The position numbers and the translations under genes are program-made. Positions 8,142 through 16,836 of a stretch of DNA of 64,000 nt are shown in pieces (position 1 is the first letter of the stretch; every line of letters begins with the position of its first letter). The notes below the pieces were generated by a model, which was not told where the DNA came from, did not search any database, and was given only the letters and a program-made list of their open reading frames with translations. Source of the stretch: Bacillota bacterium (GTDB lineage: Bacteria; Bacillota; Desulfotomaculia; Desulfotomaculales; VENG01); contig VENG01000017.1 of NCBI GenBank assembly GCA_009711705.1, forward strand, positions 1 to 64,000, written 5' to 3'.

Positions 8142-10142
8142 TTAAATACTCATTGCCAGTTCATACGCTTCGTGTATAGCATCAAAGGCTTTTCGGGGCC
8201 TACTCGCATCTCCCAGCAAGTGAACACCGATTAATTTCCTTTTGATTTCTGTAAATAGTGTATTTTCCGGACTCGAGCCCACAGCCAGAACCACTGTATC
8301 GGCAAACACTTCCTCTTGGCCTGCACTGCCTTCTATTACCACGTTGCCGTCACCGATCTGAAGGGCCTTTGCACCAGACACAGCCTTTACCCCGTAGCGG
8401 CGTAATTCCTGCAGAATGGTCCACCGGGTGGAAACACCGATATCTGCTCCTACCTGATTTTGCATTTCCAACACTGTGATATCTTTGTTCCCTTTATTAG
8501 CCAGTGCTATAAGTTTTTCCGGGGTTTCCGCCCCGTTTAGTGCCAAAAAGTGCAGCTGCTCCGGGCTTAAAGCTCCCTTTCGGGCCAGAAAAAGCGCCGT
8601 TTCACAACCTACCGCGCCCCCGCCTATGATCACAACCTTTTTGCCTGCCACGGCTTTACCGGACAATATATCCCAGGCCTGGACCACATTGGTTCTATCA
8701 GCCCCGGTTATTGCAGGTGTCATCGGTACGGCACCTGTGGCAACCAGTACCACGTCTGCACCAAATTCCCGCACATTCACTACCGTAGCTTCCTTTCCCT
8801 TTTCTACTTTTACTTTTTCCTTTAGCAGTTGGGTCTTTAAATAGTGTACCAGTGTTTTGAACTCTTCTCTCCCCGGTGGTACGCCGGCTATATTTAACTG
8901 ACCGCCGGTATGACTCTCTTTTTCCCATAGGGTTACATTATGGCCTCGCCGCGCGGCAACCCGGGCTGCTTCCATCCCGGCAGGACCACCCCCGATGACC
9001 AAAACTTTTTTTATTTGGGTAGCCGGCTTGATAGCAGTTTCTTCTTCCCGCCCGGCACGGGCATTTACGGTACATCTCACTTCGGAAAGGTTAAACACGG
9101 CGTCCAAACAGCCCTGGTTGCAGCCAATACACTTGCAAATATCTTCCAGCCGCCCCTCCTTTGCCTTCTGCGGCAACTCTGGATCAGCAATTAGCCCCCT
9201 GGCTATACCCACCATATCAGCCAAACCATCCTGTAGAATCTCTTCAGCCAACACGGGGTCATTAATGCGATTACATGCTATCACCGGGATATGCACGGCG
9301 TCTTTAATAGCTTTTGCCAAGTAAACAAAGGCCCCCCGTGGTACCCCCATAGTAATTTGCGGAACCTTCGTTTCGTGCCACCCGCCGGTTACATTGAGGG
9401 CATTTACCCCGGTTTCTTCTAAACGCCGGCAAAATATCGCCATTTCCTCAGTGGTGTTTCCTCCGGCCATAAACTCATTACCGGAAATCCTGAAGATTAC
9501 CGGGTAGTCCGCGCCCACTTCGGCGCGAATACTGTTCATAACCTGAAGGCCAAACCTCATGCGCCGCTCCAAGTCCCCTCCGTATTTATCATTACGCCGG
9601 TTTGTGATGGGCGACAGGAACTGTGACACCAGGTATCCCGCACTGCCGATAACCTCCACCGCGTCAAACCCGGATTCCTTAACCCTGGATGCTGCAAGAG
9701 CAAAACCATTCACTATATCTTCGATTTCCTTCATTGTTAATTCTCGGGGCACCTGCCGGGTAATTTTTGAAGCAACCGCCGATGGTGCGACAGGTTGTAT
9801 TCCGTGCATAAAGGAGGCTGAATAACGGCCCGGATGGTAAAGCTGGGCAGCTATTTTAGCCCCACCGTCATGCACATTGTCCACGAGCATTTTCAGTCCC
9901 GGCATAAATTTGTCGTGATCCACACGGATCATATTATCGTATCCGTGTTCGTCAACGGCACATCCCCCGACAATTATAAGGCCGGCACCTCCCTGTGAGC
10001 GCTGATAATAAAAATTAGTCAGTTGATCAGTTACATATCCTTGGTTGCAGTATCCAAGGTGCATGGCCGGCATCACTATGCGATTTTTTAATTCCAAATT
10101 CCCAATGTTAACTATCTCAAACAATCTTTGATTGTTTTCCAC
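8142..10142 (-). CDS. 2-enoate reductase-like NADH:flavin oxidoreductase
   Basis: 666 aa, the length of clostridial 2-enoate reductases and 2,4-dienoyl-CoA reductases. The N-terminal Old Yellow Enzyme TIM barrel (~1-350) binds FMN. Next comes the four-Cys 4Fe-4S site CKCIGCNQGC..RC (~337-355). The C-terminal half has two dinucleotide folds: GGGPAGMEAARVAARRGH near 386 for FAD and GGGAVGCETALFLARKG near 500 for NAD(P)H. It should reduce an alpha,beta-unsaturated acid or acyl-CoA with NADH, as in amino-acid or fatty-acid pathways; the substrate cannot be read from sequence. GTG start at 10142 after GGAGAGGAGG. A FadR-like operator lies at 10166-10183. Confidence 0.88.
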   Translation of the reverse strand: MENNQRLFEIVNIGNLELKNRIVMPAMHLGYCNQGYVTDQLTNFYYQRSQGGAGLIIVGGCAVDEHGYDNMIRVDHDKFMPGLKMLVDNVHDGGAKIAAQLYHPGRYSASFMHGIQPVAPSAVASKITRQVPRELTMKEIEDIVNGFALAASRVKESGFDAVEVIGSAGYLVSQFLSPITNRRNDKYGGDLERRMRFGLQVMNSIRAEVGADYPVIFRISGNEFMAGGNTTEEMAIFCRRLEETGVNALNVTGGWHETKVPQITMGVPRGAFVYLAKAIKDAVHIPVIACNRINDPVLAEEILQDGLADMVGIARGLIADPELPQKAKEGRLEDICKCIGCNQGCLDAVFNLSEVRCTVNARAGREEETAIKPATQIKKVLVIGGGPAGMEAARVAARRGHNVTLWEKESHTGGQLNIAGVPPGREEFKTLVHYLKTQLLKEKVKVEKGKEATVVNVREFGADVVLVATGAVPMTPAITGADRTNVVQAWDILSGKAVAGKKVVIIGGGAVGCETALFLARKGALSPEQLHFLALNGAETPEKLIALANKGNKDITVLEMQNQVGADIGVSTRWTILQELRRYGVKAVSGAKALQIGDGNVVIEGSAGQEEVFADTVVLAVGSSPENTLFTEIKRKLIGVHLLGDASRPRKAFDAIHEAYELAMSI

Positions 10143-10165
10143 CGCACAATACCTCCTCTCCCTAA

Positions 10166-10183
10166 TGAATGAATATTCACTTA
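10166..10183. promoter_or_regulatory. FadR (YsiA)-like TetR operator
   Basis: TGAATGAATATTCACTTA is placed directly upstream of the SD of the enoate reductase-like gene. From memory the Bacillus FadR/YsiA consensus is TGAATGAMTANTCATTCA; this site matches 16 of 18 positions. The TetR-family regulator at 10986-11606 is the natural candidate to bind it. Confidence 0.55.
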
Positions 10184-10218
10184 TTCTAGTTTATATCATT
10201 GTTTTCCTGCCCCAAAAA

Positions 10219-10246
10219 AAATAAATGCCTGCCGGCATTTATTTTT
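10219..10246 (-). terminator. rho-independent terminator
   Basis: AAATAAATGCC / GGCATTTATTT stem with a 4-nt loop and T-runs on both strands. It is placed just after the stop of the minus-strand NadR-like ATPase gene. Confidence 0.75.
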
Positions 10247-10253
10247 ATGTCCT

Positions 10254-10832
10254 TTATGCAGATGGAGTTCTCTTATTTTCAAAACCTATTTTATCTTTTA
10301 CCATCTGCACCCTGGTATCCATATCCCCCGTTACAATTGTATAAGGGACATTCATAATATCTAAGAAATTCCTTATTTTTGTATCAACTATTTCAGCAAA
10401 TTCTTCGTCCTGGTACCTGATGCCATCTTTATCCATGCTAAACTCCCTCGGTATATAAAATACCTCATAACCGGGCAGGTCTTTCATTGCCCACTCATAC
10501 AACTTCATCAGTGCATACACTTCTTTGGGATCTTTTAAATTCCCTGACATTAAACCGTAAACATAATTTAGAATGGTTGCGTTGTCACAAAAGATAATGT
10601 CACAGTAATTAAGTTCCTTTTCCCTTCTTTTCTGCCCTTCATAAAGTAGAAATTGTTCAAAAATACTTACCGGGACTCCATAATGAGAAATATAAGACCG
10701 GGCAAATTCCAAGCAAACGCTGCTCACATAACCAGCCAGACTGTAGTCAACATCCAGTTGTTTACAAAGAGTTGTCTTGCCGGTGCCTGGACCACCCAAA
10801 ATGGCAATTTTTTTTCTTTCCGCCATGGTCAA
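10254..10832 (-). CDS. NadR/RNK-like P-loop ATPase
   Basis: 192 aa. A Walker A GGPGTGKTT at residues ~13-21 and the fold CLEFARSYI / IIFCDNATI resemble the AAA_28 family, which includes the ribosylnicotinamide kinase domain of NadR. The nicotinamide adenylyltransferase and HTH parts of NadR are absent, so this is a stand-alone kinase-like domain. A role in nucleoside or cofactor phosphorylation is inference. The start choice is between MTMAERK and MAERK; the second ATG (10826) is equally good. Its own terminator follows. Confidence 0.75.
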   Translation of the reverse strand: MTMAERKKIAILGGPGTGKTTLCKQLDVDYSLAGYVSSVCLEFARSYISHYGVPVSIFEQFLLYEGQKRREKELNYCDIIFCDNATILNYVYGLMSGNLKDPKEVYALMKLYEWAMKDLPGYEVFYIPREFSMDKDGIRYQDEEFAEIVDTKIRNFLDIMNVPYTIVTGDMDTRVQMVKDKIGFENKRTPSA

Positions 10833-10985
10833 AAAGTCACCACCTCAAAAGTTTTAATACTTGTTATACTGTTATATTCTACAACTACGGATATTCCCCT
10901 GCTAGGATGGAAATATGCCCAACTGGACTGGTTATGTTATAATTAAGTTATTTTAACAACTCAGTTTAGGATGTGAAATGATTAA

Positions 10986-11606
10986 ATGCCCAAGGTAGGT
11001 ATGGAAGAAATAAGGCGAGAGCAAATCTTGCAAGCTGCATATCGCTGTGTGGCACAAAAAAGCATTAACGGTACAAGAATGAAAGATATAGCCAGGGAGG
11101 CGGGAATCAGCCAGGGAGTTATTCATTATTACTTCCAAACCAAAGAAAAACTACTCAATGAACTACTTGCCTGGTCGCTGCAAGAATACCTGGAAGGTGC
11201 GCTAAACAAAATAACCTTTGAAAAGAACCCCGTGAAACGCTTAAAAACATTATTTAAATACCAAAAACAAGTGGTAAGAGAAAGAGCTGACCTAGTTACA
11301 GTTTTTTATGACTTTTGGGTTCAGGGCACCAAACAGCCGGATGTAAGAGATAAAATGAAGGAGCAGTTTAAATTATACAGAGATTTTATACATAGGATTG
11401 TCCAGGAGGGTGTCCATATGGGCACATTTAAGGAAGAGGCGCTGGATTACGTACCCGGTCTTACCGTTGGCCTTTTGGAGGGATTTGCCATCCAGCAGGT
11501 AATTGACCCTGATTGTTTTGATGCATCCCTACTGGCGGAGAAATCTGTTGAGATATTGCTTCACACAATGGCTCGCGACTGGGACAACCCAGATAATTTA
11601 GGCTGA
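10986..11606 (+). CDS. TetR-family transcriptional regulator (FadR/BetI-like)
   Basis: 206 aa. The N-terminal HTH (residues ~10-55) reads RREQILQAAYRCVAQKSINGTRMKDIAREAGISQGVIHYYFQ in outline, a typical TetR domain with the YYF end. The C-terminal half is the ligand-binding helix bundle. It is divergent from the ATPase gene and lies ~850 bp from the FadR-like site at 10166-10183, and just upstream of the Fe-S protein gene. Acyl-CoA as effector is a guess from that operator. Confidence 0.88.
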   Translation: MPKVGMEEIRREQILQAAYRCVAQKSINGTRMKDIAREAGISQGVIHYYFQTKEKLLNELLAWSLQEYLEGALNKITFEKNPVKRLKTLFKYQKQVVRERADLVTVFYDFWVQGTKQPDVRDKMKEQFKLYRDFIHRIVQEGVHMGTFKEEALDYVPGLTVGLLEGFAIQQVIDPDCFDASLLAEKSVEILLHTMARDWDNPDNLG

Positions 11607-11780
11607 ATTTCCCTCTAAGAGGTACTAACCCTACAACCACACGGCCTCTTTCTGAAAAATATTAGAATTTTTACAATTTACAAAGCAGGAAACTATAAAA
11701 ATTTCGGCGAATGCTAAGTATAACAATGCAAATTAGGTTAGATAAATCTGACTTATTATGTGCGGGAGGAGGAGCTCCAA

Positions 11781-12926
11781 ATGGAGGCTGTTACTTACTT
11801 TGATGAAGTTCGTGAAATTATCCAGGAAATGGGTGGCGATGATATTACCCTGTGCTTACAGTGCGGTATGTGTGCCGGAAGTTGCCCCTGGGGCAAAATG
11901 GAGAAAGAAAGTGAATTCATAATTCGAAAAATGCTGCACATGGGACGCATGGGTATAGAAGGTTTCGAAAATGATGATGTTCTTTACGCTTGTACTACAT
12001 GCAACCAGTGTGTTGTAAAATGTCCGCGGGGAGTAAACATTGTGAACGTGGTAAGAGCCATGCGTTCTATTGTGGCTGAAACCGGCGGCATACCCAAAAA
12101 CCTTAAAGCTGTGGTGGGAAGCATAAGCAGCAACGGTAACCCCTGGGGACAGGATGCTGAGCAGCGAACATCCTGGACAAAAGACATTGACGTACCTACC
12201 TTTGCAGACCATGAATACCTACTTTATGTTTGCTGTACGTCGGCCTTTGACAGCCAAAAAATTGCTCGTGCGACTGCCCAATTGCTACAGCAAGCCGGCA
12301 TAAGCTTCGGCATTATCGGCAATGAAGAAAAATGCTGTGGGGAAGCTACCAGGAAAATCGGTGCTGAAGAGGAATTTGCCGGCCTGGCAGAACACAACAT
12401 AAACCTTTTCCAGTCCAAAGGTGTTAAAAAGATCATTACCACTTCTCCACACTGCTATTATACTTTCACCCAGGAATATCCTGAGTTTGGTGCTGAGTTT
12501 GAGGTCATTCACTATACTCAACTGCTGGCTCAACTGGTTAAAGAGGGTAAACTCGCCTTTAACACTCCCCTTGCCAAAAAAGTAATTTATCATGACCCAT
12601 GCTACCTGGGGAGACACAATAATGTCTATGAAGAGCCGCGGCAACTTCTGCAGGCGGTGCCTGAATTACAGCGCATGGACTACGATGACAACAGGGAATA
12701 CAGCATGTGCTGTGGCGGTGGCGGCTCGCGTATCTGGATGGAAACAGAGTCCGGACTGCGCTTCTCTGATGTAAAAGTTAAAGAGGCTGCTGACAAAGGG
12801 GCAGAAATAATAGCCACAGCCTGTCCTTACTGCGTTGTTATGTTGGAAGACAGCTGTAAAAACTTAAACAAAGACGAAGAAATCATGGTGCGGGATATTA
12901 GCCAGATACTGGCAGAAAGCCTGTAA
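11781..12926 (+). CDS. HdrD/GlpC-like (Fe-S)-binding oxidoreductase subunit
   Basis: 381 aa from the ATG at 11781, chosen because GGAGGAG stands 6 nt before it. The N-terminus has two 4Fe-4S sites, CLQCGMCAGSCPW (~25-37) and CTTCNQCVVKCPRG (~71-84). The C-terminal part has two CCG cysteine-rich domains, KCCGEATRK (~190) and MCCGGGGSR (~310), as in HdrB/D, GlpC and LutA. Such proteins pass electrons between quinones, thiols or flavoproteins. No membrane anchor or flavoprotein partner is next to it; the enoate reductase region upstream may be its functional partner (inference). Terminator at 12958-12996. Confidence 0.88.
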   Translation: MEAVTYFDEVREIIQEMGGDDITLCLQCGMCAGSCPWGKMEKESEFIIRKMLHMGRMGIEGFENDDVLYACTTCNQCVVKCPRGVNIVNVVRAMRSIVAETGGIPKNLKAVVGSISSNGNPWGQDAEQRTSWTKDIDVPTFADHEYLLYVCCTSAFDSQKIARATAQLLQQAGISFGIIGNEEKCCGEATRKIGAEEEFAGLAEHNINLFQSKGVKKIITTSPHCYYTFTQEYPEFGAEFEVIHYTQLLAQLVKEGKLAFNTPLAKKVIYHDPCYLGRHNNVYEEPRQLLQAVPELQRMDYDDNREYSMCCGGGGSRIWMETESGLRFSDVKVKEAADKGAEIIATACPYCVVMLEDSCKNLNKDEEIMVRDISQILAESL

Positions 12927-12957
12927 TTATATATTATTGCTGGAGGAAAATACAGAC

Positions 12958-12996
12958 GAGGGATCCTTTACATTAAAAAGGATCTCTCTTTTTTTC
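12958..12996 (+). terminator. rho-independent terminator
   Basis: GAGGGATCCTTT / AAAGGATCTCTC imperfect stem followed by TTTTTTT, 32 bp after the Fe-S protein gene. Confidence 0.75.
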
Positions 12997-13095
12997 AGTT
13001 AATAAAACCATGTAATACCACCCCTTGCAATATAACCCTTCTTTCGCCTACAATATACATAACATATTGCTGATAAATATCAAGGAGGCGAAACT

Positions 13096-13794
13096 ATGAG
13101 TCACAGCATAAAATGGTTGGGGCATGCTGCTTGTCAAATAACAAGCGAAAAAGGGAAAGTTATCTTAATTGACCCGTGGATTACAGGAAACCCCAGTTGC
13201 CCCATTAAGAAGGAAGACATTACGCGGGCAGACATTATTCTGATTACTCACGATCATGACGACCACCTTGGAAGTGACGTGCCGGACATTGTAAAAGCCA
13301 CAGGGGCAACAGTGCTTGTACAGCCTGAACTGGCCGGCAAACTACAGGAAGCCGGAGTTAGCGCAGACAATATTATATTTGGCATGGGAATGAATATTGG
13401 CGGACAAGTAGAAGTCAGCGGAATCAAGGTCACTATGACCCAAGCTTTCCATTCCGCCGGAGCGGGGGACCCCACCGGTTTTATAGTTATTTTGGAAGAC
13501 GGCAAAACCGTCTACCACGCCGGAGATACCGGTATTTTTTCCAGCATGGGAATTTTGGGCGAACTTTATGACATTGACCTTGCCCTTCTACCCATTGGCA
13601 GCGTATTTGTCATGGACCCGGTTCAAGCCGCGCACAGTCTGACGCTTTTAAAACCCCAAAAAGCAATTCCTATTCACTATGGCACTTTCCCCATACTGGT
13701 ACAAGATGCCGAAGAATTTACCGAGCTGGCCAAGCAGAAGACTCCTAATGTTACCGTAGAGGCTCTTAAGCCAGGAGAGGAAATTTCTTTATAA
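13096..13794 (+). CDS. UPF0173 metal-dependent hydrolase (YtkL-like)
   Basis: 232 aa metallo-beta-lactamase-fold protein. The signature THDHDDH at about residue 51 supplies the metal ligands, with HAGDTGIF (~139) and IHYGTFP (~198) completing the site. Length and layout match the UPF0173 family (B. subtilis YtkL), whose substrate is unknown. AAGGAGG stands 7 bases before the ATG. It converges with the Nif3-like gene; the 69 bp between them hold an inverted repeat. Confidence 0.9.
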   Translation: MSHSIKWLGHAACQITSEKGKVILIDPWITGNPSCPIKKEDITRADIILITHDHDDHLGSDVPDIVKATGATVLVQPELAGKLQEAGVSADNIIFGMGMNIGGQVEVSGIKVTMTQAFHSAGAGDPTGFIVILEDGKTVYHAGDTGIFSSMGILGELYDIDLALLPIGSVFVMDPVQAAHSLTLLKPQKAIPIHYGTFPILVQDAEEFTELAKQKTPNVTVEALKPGEEISL

Positions 13795-13805
13795 GGCGAT
13801 AGTTG

Positions 13806-13854
13806 GTTAGGCGATAGGGGATAGGGTTATAATTCCTAACGCCTATCGCCTAAC
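13806..13854. repeat. 13-bp inverted repeat between convergent genes
   Basis: GTTAGGCGATAGG (13806-13818) and CCTATCGCCTAAC (13842-13854) are perfect complements. More copies of the same 7-base words (GGCGATA, GGGGATA, CCTAACC) surround them from 13795 to 13866. There is no T-run, so it is either a non-canonical bidirectional terminator or a short dispersed repeat. Confidence 0.6.
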
Positions 13855-13863
13855 ACCTAACCC

Positions 13864-14985
13864 CTATGCAGTTTGAAAAGGGTCGTAATCCCTCTGGCTT
13901 TCCAACACTTCAACCCTCATACCCTTCTCGTTTACACATCTACGCAAGTATTCTGCTAAGGATGCTACCACAATTCTCTCCGTGCCATAATGACCGGCAT
14001 CCACGAAAAGAATACCTTCTGCCATCATATCTTTGGCCGTATGATACTTTATATCTCCCGTTACCAGCACCTGTGCTCCCATGGCCTTTGCCGCAGGCCA
14101 TAAATCGGCCCCGGAACCTCCGCAAACTGCAACCCGCTGCACCTTTGCATCCTTATCATCACATCCAAAGCGCACGGATGTAACCCCCAGGGCCTCTTTA
14201 ACCAGCTGTATAAATTCAGGCCATAGCAGTGGAGAATTAAGATTACCCACTCGCCCCAGTCCTTTTTTAGGTCCTTCCAGGGCCAGGGGATACAAATCAT
14301 AGGCCACTTCTTCGTAAGGATGGGCCTTTACCATTGCATCCACTACCCTAGCCTTTTCAGAAGTAGGCAGTATAGTTTCCAGACGCACTTCCTCCACGCG
14401 CTCCAATTCACCCTGGCTGCCTATGTATGGGTCAGTTCCCTCGCCCGGGCGGAAGGTACCGGTACCCTTTAGCTGGAAAGTACAGTCACTGTAATTTCCA
14501 ATCCAGCCGGCTCCCTCTCTGCGCAAAGCCTGCATAACATTTTCCAGGTGAGATTCAGGCACAAATACCACCAGTTTTAAATACTTTTCCTCCTGTACTG
14601 CATAAAGCACGCGGGCATCCCTTAAGCCCAGCTTTTCTGCTAAAATATCATTTACCCCGCCACCTGCACTGTCCAAATTAGTGTGGGCGGCGTAACTTCC
14701 CACCCCGTGCTGAATCAGCTTAGCTACTATGCGGCCGGGCATTGTGTCCAGACGCAGGCTTTTAAAGCCCTTCATAAACATGGGATGATGGCTGACTAAC
14801 AGCTGCACTCCACGCTGCACCGCTTCCTCAACCACTTGTTCATCAATATCCAGGGTCACCATTACCCGCTCAACATCTTGGAAGGGGTCTCCCACCTGCC
14901 ACCCGCTATTGTCCCATGATTCTGCCAGTATTGGTGGAGCCAATTCTTCAATGAATCCGGTTAATTCCTTAGCTTTTGCGCACAC
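13864..14985 (-). CDS. Nif3-like dinuclear metal protein (YqfO type)
   Basis: 373 aa, the same length as B. subtilis YqfO as I recall it. The Nif3/DUF34 halves carry the metal ligands as SHHPMF (~64) and HTNLD (~102) in the N-terminal part and DAGHYGTE (~327) in the C-terminal part. Between them lies the extra PII/CutA-like insert (~135-230, with GNYSDCTFQLKGTGTFRPGEG) found in the long form of the family. The product is annotated as GTP cyclohydrolase 1 type 2 homolog, but the true activity is unknown. It overlaps trmK by 17 bp, so the two are one operon. Confidence 0.9.
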   Translation of the reverse strand: MCAKAKELTGFIEELAPPILAESWDNSGWQVGDPFQDVERVMVTLDIDEQVVEEAVQRGVQLLVSHHPMFMKGFKSLRLDTMPGRIVAKLIQHGVGSYAAHTNLDSAGGGVNDILAEKLGLRDARVLYAVQEEKYLKLVVFVPESHLENVMQALRREGAGWIGNYSDCTFQLKGTGTFRPGEGTDPYIGSQGELERVEEVRLETILPTSEKARVVDAMVKAHPYEEVAYDLYPLALEGPKKGLGRVGNLNSPLLWPEFIQLVKEALGVTSVRFGCDDKDAKVQRVAVCGGSGADLWPAAKAMGAQVLVTGDIKYHTAKDMMAEGILFVDAGHYGTERIVVASLAEYLRRCVNEKGMRVEVLESQRDYDPFQTA

Positions 14986-15679
14986 GTATCAATTCCTCCT
15001 TTATACCTCGTAGTAACTTGGTTACTCTTTGCTGCTTTTCTACCTTTAAAGGATTGGCACTCCTGGATAGACCGTCTAAGATCCCAGCGCACTCCCTGCT
15101 TCTTTTCTCCAAAAACCTTTCCACCAGCGGACCTCCCTTTTCCAGCAAACGGGGCCCTATTTCGAGAGCTACAGGATCTTCAGTGACTATTCCCCTATTT
15201 TGTTCGCAGATAATAACCGGATAAAACTTGCCCCTCTCCAATACAAGCCGTTCATCAACAATACCCCAACCGCTACCCATAAGCCAGCTGCGCACCTCAA
15301 AGGCATGATTATTGGGCTGCAAAAGCAGGCTATTTACATTTTGCAGCTTATCTTTCCCTTCGGACAGTATTTGTTTGATCAGAAGTCCTCCCATGCCAGC
15401 AATAATAATCATATCCACTTCACCGGGGGACAAAATTTGCAGCCCATTTCCCTGCCTGACTTCAATTTTTGTTTCCAGCCCATAAGATTCTACGGTATCC
15501 ATGGCCGACTCCACCGGTCCGGCATTCAGATCACCGGCAATTGCCTTGGGGCATATCCCTTTTTCAACCAGATACACTGGGACGTATGCATGGTCCGTAC
15601 CAATGTCTGCTATGATTGTATCAGGGTGGACACATTCAACTAATGTGGCCAGCCGCCCGGAAAGCTGCATCATAATCAC
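14969..15679 (-). CDS. trmK: tRNA (adenine(22)-N1)-methyltransferase
   Basis: 236 aa class I SAM methyltransferase. SAM-binding motif DIGTDHAYVP is near 27-36, followed by AGDLNAGP (~50) and IIAGMGG (~93), all characteristic of TrmK/YqfN, which makes m1A22 in tRNA. The annotated start is the first Met; MMQLSGRL two codons on is an alternative. The trmK-yqfO pairing is the conserved Firmicute arrangement. Confidence 0.92.
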   Translation of the reverse strand: MIMMQLSGRLATLVECVHPDTIIADIGTDHAYVPVYLVEKGICPKAIAGDLNAGPVESAMDTVESYGLETKIEVRQGNGLQILSPGEVDMIIIAGMGGLLIKQILSEGKDKLQNVNSLLLQPNNHAFEVRSWLMGSGWGIVDERLVLERGKFYPVIICEQNRGIVTEDPVALEIGPRLLEKGGPLVERFLEKRSRECAGILDGLSRSANPLKVEKQQRVTKLLRGIKEELIRVRKS

Positions 15680-15724
15680 TACCTTATGTTTTATATAGTT
15701 TTATCTTCGCACAACCTGTAAGCT

Positions 15725-15785
15725 CGAAATAAGTGCGACTAAGGTTCAGATGGGGTTACGCGTACCCGAAGGGTGAAACCCCACC
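15725..15785 (-). repeat. hairpin element related to the interspersed repeat
   Basis: GGTTCAGATGGGGTT and AACCCCACCTGAACC pair around a ~20-nt centre that itself contains GGGTACGCG-like pairing. It shares the TTCAGGTGGGG/CCCCACCTGAA core with repeat copies A-C but not their flanks (here AAGTGCGACTAAGG). It lies in the gap between divergent trmK and the ABC transporter genes and is probably another member of a mobile small-element class. Confidence 0.5.
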
Positions 15786-15900
15786 TGAACCAATTCTTCT
15801 TTATCTTTTCAAGAGCAAGGACACTCTAGTCCATGATAGAATAAAGTAGCAATTGAAATCCAGTATTTTCATCATAAAATGTTAGGAAAGCGGTGTTTTT

Positions 15901-16836
15901 TTGGTGTCAAACAAATCTATGGTCGTCGAAGCCACGAAACTCACCAAAAAGTACGGTAACTTTATGGCTGTGGACAACATCAATTTTGATATAAGAGCGG
16001 GAGAATGTTTCGGTTTTTTGGGGCCCAACGGCGCCGGCAAAACCACCACCGTAAAAATGATTCAATGTTTTTCTCCCCTTACCTCCGGAACCCTTAACGT
16101 ATTAGGTATGGATGTACAGCATGATGAGCGTAAAATAAAGTCACGCCTGGGGGTGGTTCCCCAGGAAGACAACCTGGACCCTGAACTTACCGTGATGCAA
16201 AACCTGATTATCTACGCCGCCTATTTTGAATTTAAAGGCATTAAGGCCCAAAAAAAAGCTGAAGAGTTATTGGATTTTTTTGAGCTGGGAGAAAAACGGG
16301 ACGCTCTGGCCAGCAACCTTTCGGGCGGTATGAAAAGAAGATTGACTATCGCCAGGGCCCTCATTAACAATCCTGCTCTACTGGTATTGGACGAACCTAC
16401 CACCGGTCTGGACCCCCGGGCCCGGCACATGGTATGGCAAAAACTAAGAGAGTTAAAAAACAGAAATATTACCCTTGTACTTACAACTCATTACCTGGAG
16501 GAAGCGCACAGGCTTTGTGACCGTTTGCTGATAATGGTAGGAGGAAAGATACTGGATCTGGGCACCCCAAAGGAAATGGTTCATAAACACATTGGTGACG
16601 AGGTTCTAGAGCTTAATATCCCGCCGGAACAAATGTCGCCATTGTTAGCAAAAACTAAAAACTATATCCATGGTTCCTTAAACCTGGGAACAAGCCTTTG
16701 CTTGTTCCCCAAAGATTCCAAGATTTTGATGACATTTTTACAGGAAACTCCTTTTGATTTACAATACCAACTCCTGCGTCCTGCAAACTTGGAAGATGTA
16801 TTTTTTAAGCTCACCGGAAGGGGATTGGAACAATGA
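15901..16836 (+). CDS. ABC-2 type exporter, ATP-binding protein
   Basis: 311 aa ATPase with Walker A GPNGAGKTTT (~41-50), signature LSGGMKRRL (~139-147), Walker B LLVLDEPTTGLD (~158-169) and a switch His in TTHYLEEAH (~194). The C-terminal ~80 residues form the usual drug-exporter (DrrA/NodI-like) tail. It overlaps the permease gene by 4 bp, so the two are one transporter. The start is uncertain: TTG 15901, GTG 15904 or ATG 15919; the SD is weak in each case. Substrate unknown (drug, lipid or Nod-factor type). Confidence 0.9.
   Translation: MVSNKSMVVEATKLTKKYGNFMAVDNINFDIRAGECFGFLGPNGAGKTTTVKMIQCFSPLTSGTLNVLGMDVQHDERKIKSRLGVVPQEDNLDPELTVMQNLIIYAAYFEFKGIKAQKKAEELLDFFELGEKRDALASNLSGGMKRRLTIARALINNPALLVLDEPTTGLDPRARHMVWQKLRELKNRNITLVLTTHYLEEAHRLCDRLLIMVGGKILDLGTPKEMVHKHIGDEVLELNIPPEQMSPLLAKTKNYIHGSLNLGTSLCLFPKDSKILMTFLQETPFDLQYQLLRPANLEDVFFKLTGRGLEQ

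Noticed and set aside
8142..12926. Calling 8-13 kb a fatty-acid beta-oxidation operon
   Set aside because: Only the FadR-like site, the TetR gene and an HdrD-like protein point that way; no acyl-CoA dehydrogenase, thiolase or ligase is present here.
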